Shown: piece after piece, positions 51,783 through 60,558 of the stretch
Layout of the letters: each line of letters opens with the position of its first letter
How positions within the stretch are numbered: the first letter of the stretch is position 1
DNA from: Pseudanabaena sp. UWO311
Lineage (GTDB): Bacteria > Cyanobacteriota > Cyanobacteriia > Pseudanabaenales > Pseudanabaenaceae
Assembly (NCBI RefSeq): GCF_006937785.1
Contig: NZ_SJEE01000006.1
Span: 1 to 64,000 of the forward strand
Reading direction: 5' to 3'
DNA length: 64,000 nt
Position numbers and translations under genes: made by a program
The notes under the pieces: model-generated
Told to the model about the DNA's origin: nothing
Database searches by the model: none
Seen by the model: the letters and a program-made list of their open reading frames with translations, nothing else

Positions 51783-52271
51783 CTAAATGTGAAGTATTTC
51801 ACGATAGGCAAACGTGATTTCCAATTCGATAGTAATGTGCTTGGGTAAATGTGTCTGTGCGTAAGCCGTGCGAGAGTGTAGACCTCGATCGCCAAGCACA
51901 TGGTTAAAAACACGGGAAGCACCATCAAGCACTTCTGGTTGATCGAAAAAATCTGGAGCTGAGCAAACATGCCCAGCAACATGTAACAATCCGATCAAAC
52001 GATCAAAACCGTCAAGCGCTTGATGAATCCGCGAAAGAGCATTTAGTGCAGCTTTTTGTGCTGCTTCCTGTCCTTGCGTAAGTGTTAGAACGCTTCCAAC
52101 TTGACCGCTAAACTTGCCATCGTAACCTGAAGTTTGAGCAGAAAGGAAACCAATTCCAGCATGCAGTCTAAATGGTGCGTAGTCACCAGCAGGGGACGGT
52201 GGGTTCTGAGGTAGTTCCAGACCTAGCTCAGCTAATCGAGCAATAACGTCATTCGTAAAGTTTCTATTCAT
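51783..52271 (-). CDS. RidA/YjgF family protein
   Basis: This 162-residue protein has the RidA fold of the YoaB-like subgroup: LGLELPQNPPSPAGDYAPF, AQTSGYDGKFSGQVG, AALNALSRIHQALDGFDRLIGL, VLGDRGLHSRTAYAQTHLP and a terminal VEITFAY-like strand. The catalytic Arg of enamine deaminases is best matched by the SRTAYAQ position. It clears reactive enamine/imine or another small electrophile. It lies 69 bases downstream of an SDR on the same strand. Confidence 0.92.
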   Translation of the reverse strand: MNRNFTNDVIARLAELGLELPQNPPSPAGDYAPFRLHAGIGFLSAQTSGYDGKFSGQVGSVLTLTQGQEAAQKAALNALSRIHQALDGFDRLIGLLHVAGHVCSAPDFFDQPEVLDGASRVFNHVLGDRGLHSRTAYAQTHLPKHITIELEITFAYREILHI

Positions 52272-52340
52272 AATGGTTTTTGCTTGTTATGTTCTTGGGA
52301 TCTATATGTATTTATTTTGTCATGCTCGTCCAGTGATGGT

Positions 52341-53087
52341 CTAAAGTTGACTGATACCTCCATCGACGGCAATTTCAGCACCCAAAATGTAGCTAGAATC
52401 TGATGTACTCAGGAACAAAACTGCTTTTGCAATTTCTTCAGAAGTGCCAAATCGTTTCATTGGAATTTGCGCGATGAATTTCTGTGCGTTTGCTTCAACA
52501 GTCTCCTGAGACAGTCCAGTTTTACTGTGAAAAGGAGTGGCAATTGCACCAGGACTGATTGCATTCACTCGGATTCCACGATCAATTAGCTCCGCAGAAA
52601 ATGTTCTGGCTAGAGATCTCACAGCAGCTTTGCTGGCTGATACAACGCTGGTATTTGGAAGGCCAAGACTACCGATGAAAGAGGTATTGAGAACGATAGC
52701 AGCACAATCGTTGAGATGAGCAAGAGATTTTTGAACAGTAAAGTATAGTCCTTTTAGATTGATTGAAAACACTTCGTCATAAATGGCTTCGGTCGTAGCT
52801 TCCAATGATGTAAATCTTCCCATCCCAGCATTTGCGAATAGAACATCAATCTTGCCAAATTTTTCTGTGATCGCTTTGTAAAGGTTGTCAATCTGCTCTA
52901 AATCCTCTACATCAGCTTGATGTGCTAAGACATCTCCTCCGATTTCTATCGCTGCTGTATCTAAAGAAGTGCGATCGCGTCCAGTAATAATCACTCGTGC
53001 GCCTTCTTGACTGAATAATTTGGCAGTCGCCAATCCAATTCCACTACTACCGCCAGTTACTAAAGCTACCTTGTTCGCTAATTTCAT
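52341..53087 (-). CDS. SDR family oxidoreductase
   Basis: This 248-residue classical SDR has VTGGSSGIGLATAKLF, NAG (FANAGMGRF), Ser in LNTSFIGS, SASK as the catalytic Lys position (the usual Tyr replaced by Ser), and AEIAVDGGISQL. The missing Tyr at YxxxK is odd and could lower or alter activity; the paralogue at 63020 keeps YAATK. It is divergent from the HxlR regulator. Confidence 0.88.
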   Translation of the reverse strand: MKLANKVALVTGGSSGIGLATAKLFSQEGARVIITGRDRTSLDTAAIEIGGDVLAHQADVEDLEQIDNLYKAITEKFGKIDVLFANAGMGRFTSLEATTEAIYDEVFSINLKGLYFTVQKSLAHLNDCAAIVLNTSFIGSLGLPNTSVVSASKAAVRSLARTFSAELIDRGIRVNAISPGAIATPFHSKTGLSQETVEANAQKFIAQIPMKRFGTSEEIAKAVLFLSTSDSSYILGAEIAVDGGISQL

Positions 53088-53210
53088 TATTTTTGTCTCC
53101 TAAGTGAGTGATTTAATCAAAACATAGGAGACTATCTAATAGGAAGTATTTACCTAAAAGTGCTATACTCACCAAATAGTGAAAATAGTCGTAGATAAGG
53201 ATTCTATGCA

Positions 53211-53627
53211 GTGGAGACATTATCCGTTCAACAGGCAAAAGCCTCACTTGCCAAGAAAAAAGTGTTCAGTTCAGCTTGCTCTGTGCCACAAGTCCTCGAT
53301 CGGATTGGCAGTAAATGGGCAATTCTGATCATCTACGCTCTCTCTCAAGGGACAAAGCGATATAGTCAAATTCAACAGCTTATTGAAGGAGTATCACCCA
53401 AGATGCTGATTCAGAATTTGCGAAAATTGGAGGGTTGTGGATTGGTAAAACGGGTTGTCTATCCAGTGGTTCCACCTCAGGTAGAATATTCTCTTACCCC
53501 ACTAGGTGAAACCCTAGTCGAACCTCTGGCAATTCTTTATACATGGTCAGAAGCACATGTCCATGAGTTGGGTGAGAATCCGTTAGAAAATAATAAAATA
53601 ATCGAGAATACCTATGCTTTGAAATAG
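53211..53627 (+). CDS. HxlR family transcriptional regulator (DUF24)
   Basis: This 138-residue winged helix protein has the HxlR pattern: SSACSVPQVLDRIGSKWAIL, LSQGTKRYSQIQQLIEGVSP, MLIQNLRKLEGCGLVKRVVY, VEYSLTPLGETL. The N-terminal Cys just before the first helix is at the position of the redox-sensing Cys of YodB/CatR-like DUF24 repressors. It starts with GTG 53211. The divergent SDR/RidA genes and the downstream azoreductase are likely targets, as YodB controls azoR1 in Bacillus. Confidence 0.9.
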   Translation: METLSVQQAKASLAKKKVFSSACSVPQVLDRIGSKWAILIIYALSQGTKRYSQIQQLIEGVSPKMLIQNLRKLEGCGLVKRVVYPVVPPQVEYSLTPLGETLVEPLAILYTWSEAHVHELGENPLENNKIIENTYALK

Positions 53628-53676
53628 GCGATCACCTACAACAAGCCCTTTAAGAGATAGATAATTGAGGCGATCT
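53625..53676 (+). repeat. diverged HIP1-type repeat unit
   Basis: The third spacer type (CCTTTAAGAGATAGATAATTG in outline) between GCGATC boxes, after the HxlR gene. Confidence 0.6.
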
Positions 53677-53768
53677 TATTTGATTAAATTCTTGTTTTCA
53701 AAAAGCAGTTGTCACAAATAAAGGTGGCTCCTCGTCTTATGAATAGACGTTGTAAACAACAAACACCT

Positions 53769-54392
53769 ATGAAATTACTTGAGATTCAATCGAGCGTTCG
53801 CAAAGAAAATTCTGTCTCTAGGACGCTGAGCAATGAATTTATCCAAGCTTGGCAAACCGATCGCCCTAATATTCAGCACAAACTGCGCGATGTCGGGATA
53901 AATCCGCCCGAACATCCAACAGGACTTTGGGCAAAAGCAAACAATATGCCCCCAGAGGAGCGATCGCCAGAAATGATGGCAGCTTTAGCTGAATCAGAGG
54001 CATTGATTGAGGAATTACTTTGGGCAGATTATTTGTTGATGGGCGTACCAATGTATAACTTGAGTGTGCCATCTTCTCTGAAAGCATATTTAGACAATGT
54101 TATCCGAATCAATCGAACCTTTACTTTCGATCCTGTCACCTACACTTTTCAAGGGCTAGCAAGAGGTAAAAAAGCTCTCATTATTACCCCAAGTGCGGCA
54201 AATTTTGTTGTGGGAACTCCCCTTGGTAAAATGAATTTTTGCGATACTTATTTACTCTCAGTGCTTGGGTTTATCGGCATTGATGAGGTGTCGGTTGTGC
54301 CAGTTCCCGATCAATTCATGCCAGACGAAATTCGTCAGCAAGAGATCGCAACTGCGAAAGCTAAACTTATGGATCTAGCAAGAGATTGGTAG
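53769..54392 (+). CDS. azoR: FMN-dependent NADH-azoreductase
   Basis: This 207-residue flavodoxin-like reductase reads KLLEIQSSVRKENSVSRTLS at the FMN end, MGVPMYNLSVPSSLKAYLDN at the middle and the RIN RTFTF dimer region. It reduces azo compounds or quinones by two-electron transfer. The ATG at 53769 is favoured over upstream codons at 53709. The next gene, an ECF sigma factor, starts only three bases after its stop. Likely induced by electrophiles through the HxlR regulator. Confidence 0.9.
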   Translation: MKLLEIQSSVRKENSVSRTLSNEFIQAWQTDRPNIQHKLRDVGINPPEHPTGLWAKANNMPPEERSPEMMAALAESEALIEELLWADYLLMGVPMYNLSVPSSLKAYLDNVIRINRTFTFDPVTYTFQGLARGKKALIITPSAANFVVGTPLGKMNFCDTYLLSVLGFIGIDEVSVVPVPDQFMPDEIRQQEIATAKAKLMDLARDW

Positions 54393-54395
54393 TAA

Positions 54396-55271
54396 ATGGA
54401 TCGTCTAGAAATTTTTACTCGATATCGCTCCTTGTTATTTGCGATCGCCTATCGAATGCTTGGCAGTGCGACAGATGCTGAAGATATGATGCAAGAAGCA
54501 TGGATACGCTGGCAACTGACTCAATCAATCGTGCAATCTCCAAAAGCATTTCTATCGAGTCTCGTTACTCGTCTGTGTATCGATCGGTTGCGCTCCGCTC
54601 GCGTGCAACGAGAGAAGTATGTTGGTGTTTGGTTGCCAGAACCTTTGATCGCTGAATCTAGCAAAGATTTTGAAGACAATGCCGAATTGTCGGAGTCCCT
54701 ATCATTTGCATTTTTAATGCTACTTGAATGCTTGTCGCCAACCGAACGAGCTATCTTTTTGTTGCGCGAGGTTTTTGATTATGACTACGCAGATATTGCT
54801 AAAACAGTTGGAAAGAACATTCCGAATTGTCGCCAAATTGTTCGTCGCGCTCGTCAACATCTGATCCTTCGCAGACCTAGTTGTAATCTATCTCTACAAC
54901 AAAAAGAAGAAATTATTCAACAGTTTTTAAACAGTTGGAATCAAGGAGATGTACATAGTCTTATTTCTCTAATGGCAGATGATGCTATATTCTGGTCAGA
55001 TGGAGGAGGTCAGGCGAACTCTGCGCGAAAACCTTTACAGGGTTGTGACAAAATAGCGCGTTTTCTTGTAGCAATTAGACGCAGTAAGATCCTACCTAAA
55101 ATCATTCCTAAAATTGTTCAAATTAACGATTGCCTTGGAATTCTAAATTCTTTTGAGGGAAAGCCTCAAAGCACCTTTAGTTTTGAATTTTCGCGCGATC
55201 GTATCCAGTCAATTTTTGCAGTTGTCAATCCTGATAAACTAAAAAACAAATCAAATAGCTATCTCCCTTAG
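54396..55271 (+). CDS. SigJ-like ECF sigma factor with C-terminal SnoaL-like domain
   Basis: This 291-residue sigma factor has sigma region 2 (YRSLLFAIAYRMLGSATDAEDMMQEAWI in outline), region 4 (LSPTERAIFLLREVFDYDYADIAKTVG), and a SnoaL-like tail from about residue 170 (IIQQFLNSWNQGDVHSLISLM). The C-terminal domain is typical of the SigJ (ECF41/42-like) group, where it controls activity. It is coupled to azoR and may complete an electrophile stress circuit. Confidence 0.92.
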   Translation: MDRLEIFTRYRSLLFAIAYRMLGSATDAEDMMQEAWIRWQLTQSIVQSPKAFLSSLVTRLCIDRLRSARVQREKYVGVWLPEPLIAESSKDFEDNAELSESLSFAFLMLLECLSPTERAIFLLREVFDYDYADIAKTVGKNIPNCRQIVRRARQHLILRRPSCNLSLQQKEEIIQQFLNSWNQGDVHSLISLMADDAIFWSDGGGQANSARKPLQGCDKIARFLVAIRRSKILPKIIPKIVQINDCLGILNSFEGKPQSTFSFEFSRDRIQSIFAVVNPDKLKNKSNSYLP

Positions 55272-55344
55272 CAAATCTTTAGCAGATAAATAATTGAGGC
55301 GATCGCCTAAAAACCACGACTCACAGTAATAGTGATCGCTTTTA
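55263..55344 (+). repeat. HIP1-bounded repeat unit
   Basis: Contains TTAGCAGATAAATAATTG and CTAAAAACCACGACTCACAG spacers, right after the sigma gene. Confidence 0.75.
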
Positions 55345-55363
55345 TGAAGAAGCAATATTAGCA

Positions 55364-56059
55364 TCACCCTTTCAGGTTTAGTTGAGCCATGGTATCTCGT
55401 GTTTGAGTCAAGAAGGCATCGATAAGAGGTTTGCCAAACTGCATTAATGGTCGCACGATTTCCTTCGCTGCTGTTTCTGGCGTACCTGCATTAAAAGGTG
55501 GGTCAGGTGAGTACTCCATCATCAATTGCGTCATCTTAGCTACCTCTTCTCCGCACAACAAGCCCAGCAGCGTTAAGCCAAAATCAATTCCTGATGTAAC
55601 GCCAGCTCCTGTAATGCGATCTCGGTCAATCACAACTCGCTGAGGAATAACTTCAACGCCCAACATTGCCAGTTGATCTCGAAAAGCCCAATGGCAGGTT
55701 GCTTTGTAGCCTTGCAGTAGACCAGCCGCTGCCAAAACCATTGAACCTGTGCATACACTCGTCACGTATTGAGCAGATTTGGACTGCTGTTGCAGAAAGT
55801 CCAAAATTTCAGCGTCTTTCATGACTTCGATTTGTCCCATACCACCACCTGGAACGCAAATGACATCCAAAGGTGGACAATTTGCAAGCGTTACGGTTGG
55901 AGTAAGGATCAAACCTTCGTTGCTGACAATAGGAGTCAGGGTTTTCCAGATCAAATGCACTTGGGTATTATGTGGAAAGGCTAGAACTTGATAAGCTCCC
56001 ATCACGTCAAGCTGAATTACATCTGGATAAACAAGAAAGCCAATTTGTAGGTGAGACAT
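55364..56059 (-). CDS. DJ-1/PfpI family protein (isonitrile hydratase-like)
   Basis: This protein of about 231 residues has the DJ-1/ThiJ fold: IGFLVYPDVIQLDVMGAYQVL, DVICVPGGGMGQ and the nucleophile elbow VTSVCTGSMVLAAAGLL with the reactive Cys. A C-terminal TLLGLLCGEEVAKMTQLMMEY segment fits the InhA-like isonitrile hydratase group. The start at 56059 (SHLQIGFLV) is favoured over 56122. It is divergent from a LuxR regulator. Confidence 0.9.
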   Translation of the reverse strand: MSHLQIGFLVYPDVIQLDVMGAYQVLAFPHNTQVHLIWKTLTPIVSNEGLILTPTVTLANCPPLDVICVPGGGMGQIEVMKDAEILDFLQQQSKSAQYVTSVCTGSMVLAAAGLLQGYKATCHWAFRDQLAMLGVEVIPQRVVIDRDRITGAGVTSGIDFGLTLLGLLCGEEVAKMTQLMMEYSPDPPFNAGTPETAAKEIVRPLMQFGKPLIDAFLTQTRDTMAQLNLKG

Positions 56060-56151
56060 AGCCCTAAGTTGTTTGAAACATCTAGTTGTAGAATGATTGT
56101 AGGGAAGGACAGTTAATACCAATAGTCCTCAAGTGGGTACTCTTTTAGCCT

Positions 56152-56859
56152 ATGCTTCGTTCTCTTTATCCGTTGTTTCAAGCGATCGCTACTGCTCCGA
56201 CCGAACAAGAGTTACGGCTCAGGTTTATGGACAGCATTAGTGACTATTTTGAAGTGCAACGCTGGGGAATTTATCTATTGAACCCAGATAATGGGTTTGA
56301 TAGTGTTGATACAAATGGTGTCTCAGACACATTTATCGAGCAGTATCAAAAGTTTGGTAAATCTATCGATCCAGTGTTGCGGTATGTTGTGCAATATCAT
56401 GCGCCAGCTCACGAAGAGTTGGTTTTACCTGATGGAACATGGAAGCAGAGTGAACTGTACCAAAGGTGCTGTTCTACCTACGATCACGAACATATTATGA
56501 CTGGTCCAATTGTGGGACAAGGACAGCTAATCGGGACAGTTAATTTTGCACGTATTGGTCATGTGCCTGCATTTAATCAGTTAGATTTGGCTAGTTTAGG
56601 GGCAGTTTGCACCCATTTTTCCGCACGTCTTGCCGAACTGCGAAAACAATCATTTGTTCCCAATCCGATGATTGATCGCCTCACATCTAGGGAAATTCAA
56701 ATTGCTAATCTTGCTGCTAAAGGGCTGACCAATGCCGAAATTGGCGCGGAGTTATGGATTACTCAAAATTCTGTTAAACAAGCCCTAAAGCGTATGTTTC
56801 GGAAGCTAGAGGTTTCTGCACGGACAGAAATGGTGGCGAAATTGCGCGATACACTTTAA
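56152..56859 (+). CDS. LuxR family transcriptional regulator
   Basis: This 235-residue regulator has a GAF-like sensor (RWGIYLLNPDNGFDSVDTNG, PIVGQGQLIGTVNFARIG) and a LuxR helix-turn-helix (LTSREIQIANLAAKGLTNAEIG ... VKQALKRMFRKLEVSARTE in outline). It is strongly similar to the regulator at 43825 over its full length. It probably controls the DJ-1/PfpI gene 92 bases away in the divergent direction. Confidence 0.9.
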   Translation: MLRSLYPLFQAIATAPTEQELRLRFMDSISDYFEVQRWGIYLLNPDNGFDSVDTNGVSDTFIEQYQKFGKSIDPVLRYVVQYHAPAHEELVLPDGTWKQSELYQRCCSTYDHEHIMTGPIVGQGQLIGTVNFARIGHVPAFNQLDLASLGAVCTHFSARLAELRKQSFVPNPMIDRLTSREIQIANLAAKGLTNAEIGAELWITQNSVKQALKRMFRKLEVSARTEMVAKLRDTL

Positions 56860-56903
56860 CTTTAAAAGAATGCTGCTGTGTGGTTGAGTTCGGAGAAGCT
56901 ATA

Positions 56904-57082
56904 GGCGATCGCAAAGAAAAATATCGTTGAAGCGATCGCCTATAACTCACGACTCACAGTAATAGCGATCGCCTTTAGGAGATAGATTGTTGATGCGATC
57001 GCCTAAAAATCACGGCTCACGGTAATAGCGATCGCAATACCGCAAACCCTTTAATAGATAGATAATTGGGGCGATCGCCTTG
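56904..57082 (+). repeat. HIP1-bounded intergenic repeat block
   Basis: Three modules with all three spacer types in the gap between the LuxR and methyltransferase genes; no gene is visible in this 372-base gap. Confidence 0.85.
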
Positions 57083-57098
57083 AAATCAAGAATGATAG

Positions 57099-57198
57099 CG
57101 ATCACCATTTTCCCTTTACCTCACAAAAAGCAATCACAGTAACCCACAATGGATTATGATTTCGACTAATTGGGTTGCGCTTCTTAACCCAACCTACA
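57099..57198 (+). repeat. dispersed 100-base repeat, copy 2
   Basis: Homologous to 43043-43142. It carries the perfect inverted repeat TTGGGTT (57170-57176) and AACCCAA (57186-57192) with a 9-base loop. Copy 1 has one mismatch in the stem. Confidence 0.75.
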
Positions 57199-57231
57199 GC
57201 GCTCATACTGAGAATTCGGAGGAAAAGCGCA

Positions 57232-58068
57232 GTGAATAACCAACTGGAACTGGACGACTATAAACAGCAGGTTGCAGATTTGTACAGCCGTCGGAGTGCC
57301 AACTATGACAACGGTGACTGGCATCCTCGTATTGCTCATCGCTTAGTTGAATATGCACATCTTCGTCTGGGTCAACACGTCTTGGATATTGCTACTGGAA
57401 CTGGGATGCTTGCGATCGAAGCGGCTCAAATTGTCGGCATTGAAGGTCGGGTCATTGGGATCGACATTTCAACGGGCATGATCGAGCAGGCTAAACGAAA
57501 AGCCGAAATTCTCGGTTTGGATAACGTTGAGTTTCAGCTTGCAGATGCCGAAGCCCTGAATTTTCTGGAAAACTCCTTTGACTGTATCTTCTGCTCATCT
57601 GCCTTGATTTGGATGTCTGACCTTTCGGGTGCACTACAACATTGGTATAAACTTCTTAAACCTGGAGGATTACTTGGTTTCCATGCCTTTGCAGATACTG
57701 CGTTTGTCGGTGGGGTTGTGACACAAAGGGTACTTGAGAAGTATGGCGTTTCATTGTTATTCAGCAAACCAACCGGAACCGTTGAGAAGTGTCATAATTT
57801 GTTGAAGCAAGCGGGTTTTGTGGAAATTGACATTAAGACAGAACAAGATGGCGGCTACATCAGTTTAGAGAGTGCCAAAGGGATGTGGGCAGGAAACGGT
57901 TCAGCCCCTGTGCCTGGACAGCATCCTAATCCCTTGTTGCAACTCTCATCTGAGCAACTCACTCAGGCTAGAGTTGAATTTGATGCTGAACTAGAAACTC
58001 TCCAGACAGAGCAAGGAATTTGGAATGATATTACCATTTTTTATACGTTCGGGCGAAAGGCGGCATAA
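57232..58068 (+). CDS. class I SAM-dependent methyltransferase (UbiE/MenG-like)
   Basis: This protein of about 278 residues has SAM motif I VLDIATGTGMLAIEAAQI, the acidic strand (VIGIDISTGMIEQAKRKA), and NVEFQLADAEALNF with IFCSSALIWM. It resembles UbiE/ArsM-like enzymes without the Cys of ArsM. The GTG at 57232 follows GGAGGAAAAGCGCA, a strong ribosome-binding site, so it is preferred over an upstream in-frame ATG within the repeat. Confidence 0.88.
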   Translation: MNNQLELDDYKQQVADLYSRRSANYDNGDWHPRIAHRLVEYAHLRLGQHVLDIATGTGMLAIEAAQIVGIEGRVIGIDISTGMIEQAKRKAEILGLDNVEFQLADAEALNFLENSFDCIFCSSALIWMSDLSGALQHWYKLLKPGGLLGFHAFADTAFVGGVVTQRVLEKYGVSLLFSKPTGTVEKCHNLLKQAGFVEIDIKTEQDGGYISLESAKGMWAGNGSAPVPGQHPNPLLQLSSEQLTQARVEFDAELETLQTEQGIWNDITIFYTFGRKAA

Positions 58069-58259
58069 CAATTTGCTTGCACACTGACCGTATCAAGGTT
58101 ATCGGTGGGAAGCAAAAGTTATCTGTTTCTATCTGGAATTAAGCAAGTAAAATGGTTGGCTTCGTTGATTAGTTCCGAAAAATTATTGGCGATCGCAAAG
58201 ATTAATAATCAATAAGCGATCGCCTCCATCAAGCCTAACGGGTTAAATTAATTCTCTCT

Positions 58260-58766
58260 TTAAATCAAGCCCAAATAGTCCTTTTTACCAATTTCTACAC
58301 CGTTATGGCGCAGAATATTGTAGGCAGTGGTGACATGAAAAAAGAACACAGGTAGGACTGATTTTTGCAAATATTCAATCCCAAGTAACGTGATGGAATT
58401 CCCTTGAAAATTGTAAGTCACCGACTTGTCTTCCGAGCCATCTACCTGTTCGGGCGCGATCGTCTCTAGATAGGCGATCGCGCGGCGAATGCGGTTTTGT
58501 AATTGCTCGAAGGTTGTCTCATTGTCTTCAAAACTTGGAGGCTTAACACCTGCCAATCTCGACACTCCAATCCGCGAAATATCGGTCGCAATCTGAACTT
58601 GCTGGACGAGAGTATACATATCGGGAAACAAGCGATCGCCGACCAGCACTGAAGGAGCGATCTTTTTGGAAGTAGCATAGGCAGCACCCTTATCCAAAAT
58701 GCGATCGAGGTTATTGAGAGAGCGAATAAATACGGGAACCGAAGCTTGATACATGGACATTTTCAT
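58260..58766 (-). CDS. DUF1993 protein
   Basis: This 168-residue protein matches DUF1993: MYQASVPVFIRSLNNLDRIL, LVGDRLFPDMYTLVQQVQIAT, a long helical middle, and VLPVFFFHVTTAYNILRHNGV. Members look like four-helix DinB-type proteins without known activity. It is the last gene of a four-gene minus-strand run together with the PNPOx-like, SDR and tautomerase genes; the gap to the PNPOx-like gene is 36 bases. Confidence 0.88.
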   Translation of the reverse strand: MKMSMYQASVPVFIRSLNNLDRILDKGAAYATSKKIAPSVLVGDRLFPDMYTLVQQVQIATDISRIGVSRLAGVKPPSFEDNETTFEQLQNRIRRAIAYLETIAPEQVDGSEDKSVTYNFQGNSITLLGIEYLQKSVLPVFFFHVTTAYNILRHNGVEIGKKDYLGLI

Positions 58767-58802
58767 GATTTTTCTCCTAAGATTAATAATTGAATGGATT
58801 GA

Positions 58803-59726
58803 TTAAGCAGACCAAATACCAGTGGCTTTTAGATGCGGGGAAAACTCTGGAGCATCCCAGCGTAAGCGTAAGGAACCAGAAACTCGCCGCACATTTTGGA
58901 CATAGAATCGAACTAGCCTTTGTGCACCTGTAAACGATCGCACTTCTTCACCTTCCCAAATTACTTCTGATGTCACGGCAACATAGAGTAAATCGCCCGA
59001 ACCAAAATCGATAAATAACAGCCCTGCTTTGGGATAGTTTTGGAGATTGCCCAAGGTATTAAAGAAGTTATTGCCACTGAAATCAGGCATGGTAAGCCGA
59101 TCGCCATCAATCGCCACAAATCCCACGTTGCCGCCTCGATGGGAAACATCCACACTTTCAATGTTTCCGTCTTCATCAAGATTGGCACTGGCAATGAAGA
59201 AAGTATCAGCATTCCAAATCAAAGCGCGATCGCTTTCCTTCAGATGTTGGGATTGACGCACGATCGGCAACTGAGCATCAGTAATGAAATGATGATCTCG
59301 CTTTTGGATGAACTTATTGCAGTTACCAAAGCTTTGAATTACATCAACCGAGAATCCAGAGCGATCGCAATTAGAAATAATGCCATTTACCCGATTGCGA
59401 CGGCGCGTAGGTAGCTCGATCCCCAATATACCAATAGGCTTTTGGGGCTCTAGAGTAAAAGGAGTACCAAAAAGACAATTAGAATCAATCCGCAGGGATT
59501 TGGGATCGGGGGAAGAGATAAAGCCTGGATCTCCCTCTAAAATAGAAGCCCAAGGTTGACCTAATTCATCCACTCCACCAATTAGCAAAAAAGGTAACTG
59601 AGGAAAGAATTCCCGATGTTGTTCGGGCATAAAATCGCGAATGAATCGACTATCTACTTCAGCTTTTGCTAAAACTCCTGCCCGTTCCTGTACGGCTAGT
59701 TCGCCACGATGAAAAGGGTTACTCAT
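58803..59726 (-). CDS. pyridoxamine 5'-phosphate oxidase-like flavoprotein
   Basis: This 307-residue protein combines a split-barrel PNPOx-like flavin-binding fold (LPFLLIGGVDELGQPWASILEG, SNCLFGTPFTLEPQKPIGILG, FVAIDGDRLTMPDFSGNNFFN, AGLLFIDFGSGDLLYV) in two parts, as in larger uncharacterised PNPOx family members. It probably binds FMN or F420-like flavins; true PNP oxidase activity is unlikely. It follows the SDR by 14 bases in the same operon. Confidence 0.85.
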   Translation of the reverse strand: MSNPFHRGELAVQERAGVLAKAEVDSRFIRDFMPEQHREFFPQLPFLLIGGVDELGQPWASILEGDPGFISSPDPKSLRIDSNCLFGTPFTLEPQKPIGILGIELPTRRRNRVNGIISNCDRSGFSVDVIQSFGNCNKFIQKRDHHFITDAQLPIVRQSQHLKESDRALIWNADTFFIASANLDEDGNIESVDVSHRGGNVGFVAIDGDRLTMPDFSGNNFFNTLGNLQNYPKAGLLFIDFGSGDLLYVAVTSEVIWEGEEVRSFTGAQRLVRFYVQNVRRVSGSLRLRWDAPEFSPHLKATGIWSA

Positions 59727-59740
59727 GGATTCTGTCTCCT

Positions 59741-60484
59741 TTACTGATCGATAGTACGCACCAAGATCTCATTGACATTAACATGGGGCTTTTGTGTGAC
59801 TGCATAGACAATTGCGTCGGCGATATCATCGCTTTGCAAAGCTGTAATAGTTTGCAGTCGCTTTTGCTCTCGCTCCTTAATCTCTTTTGTCGTAATGTGG
59901 GTCGTCAATTCCGTATCTACAACCCCAGGTTCGACGATCGTAACGCGAATCTTATCCCGCGAAACTTCTTGACGGAGGGCATCGGAGAAACCATTCACGC
60001 CAAACTTGGTGGCATTGTAAACCGCACAATTGGTGAAGGAGAAACGCCCAGCGACGGAAGAAATGTTGACGATATGGCCGCCGCCCTGCGTTTTCATCAC
60101 GGGCAGTACGGCATGGGTGGCGTACATCAATCCCAGAAGATTGACATCAACCATCTGCCTCCATTCCTTAGTATCCGCTCCATCTACAGCAGATAGCAGC
60201 ATTACCCCAGCATTGTTAACGAGAATATCAATTCTCCCCAATTCTGACTGGATTGTTTCGATCGCTTTGTTAACCTGTTTTTCTTCAGCCACATCAAGGG
60301 CGATCGCCAATGTGTTGCCGCCATTATCGCGAATGCGTCGAGCGAGATCTTCTAAGCGATCGAGACGACGGGCAGCAATCGCTACAGTTGCTCCTTCAGC
60401 CGCCAGTGCTAAAGCGGTTGCTTCACCAATTCCTGAAGATGCCCCCGTGACTAGAGCAACTTTTCCTTCTAACTTTTTGGTCAT
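59741..60484 (-). CDS. SDR family NAD(P)-dependent oxidoreductase (YdfG-like)
   Basis: This 247-residue SDR has VTGASSGIGEATALALA, NNAG (LVNNAGVMLL), Ser in VNISSVAGR, YNATK with Tyr and Lys, and the end VNEILVRTIDQ typical of YdfG/serine-dehydrogenase-type members. It lies between the tautomerase and the PNPOx-like gene in the same transcription unit. Confidence 0.92.
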   Translation of the reverse strand: MTKKLEGKVALVTGASSGIGEATALALAAEGATVAIAARRLDRLEDLARRIRDNGGNTLAIALDVAEEKQVNKAIETIQSELGRIDILVNNAGVMLLSAVDGADTKEWRQMVDVNLLGLMYATHAVLPVMKTQGGGHIVNISSVAGRFSFTNCAVYNATKFGVNGFSDALRQEVSRDKIRVTIVEPGVVDTELTTHITTKEIKEREQKRLQTITALQSDDIADAIVYAVTQKPHVNVNEILVRTIDQ

Positions 60485-60558
60485 AATTTTCTGTTTGATT
60501 GATAAGAAAGCGATCGAAGAGGGATATCAGCCTCCCTCATTCCAAGCAAAATCCGAAT

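Noticed and set aside
53101-53210. HxlR operator of TACT-type inverted repeats
   Set aside because: Several loose half-sites exist (AGTATTTACC, GCTATACTCACC) but no clear symmetry, so no feature was called.
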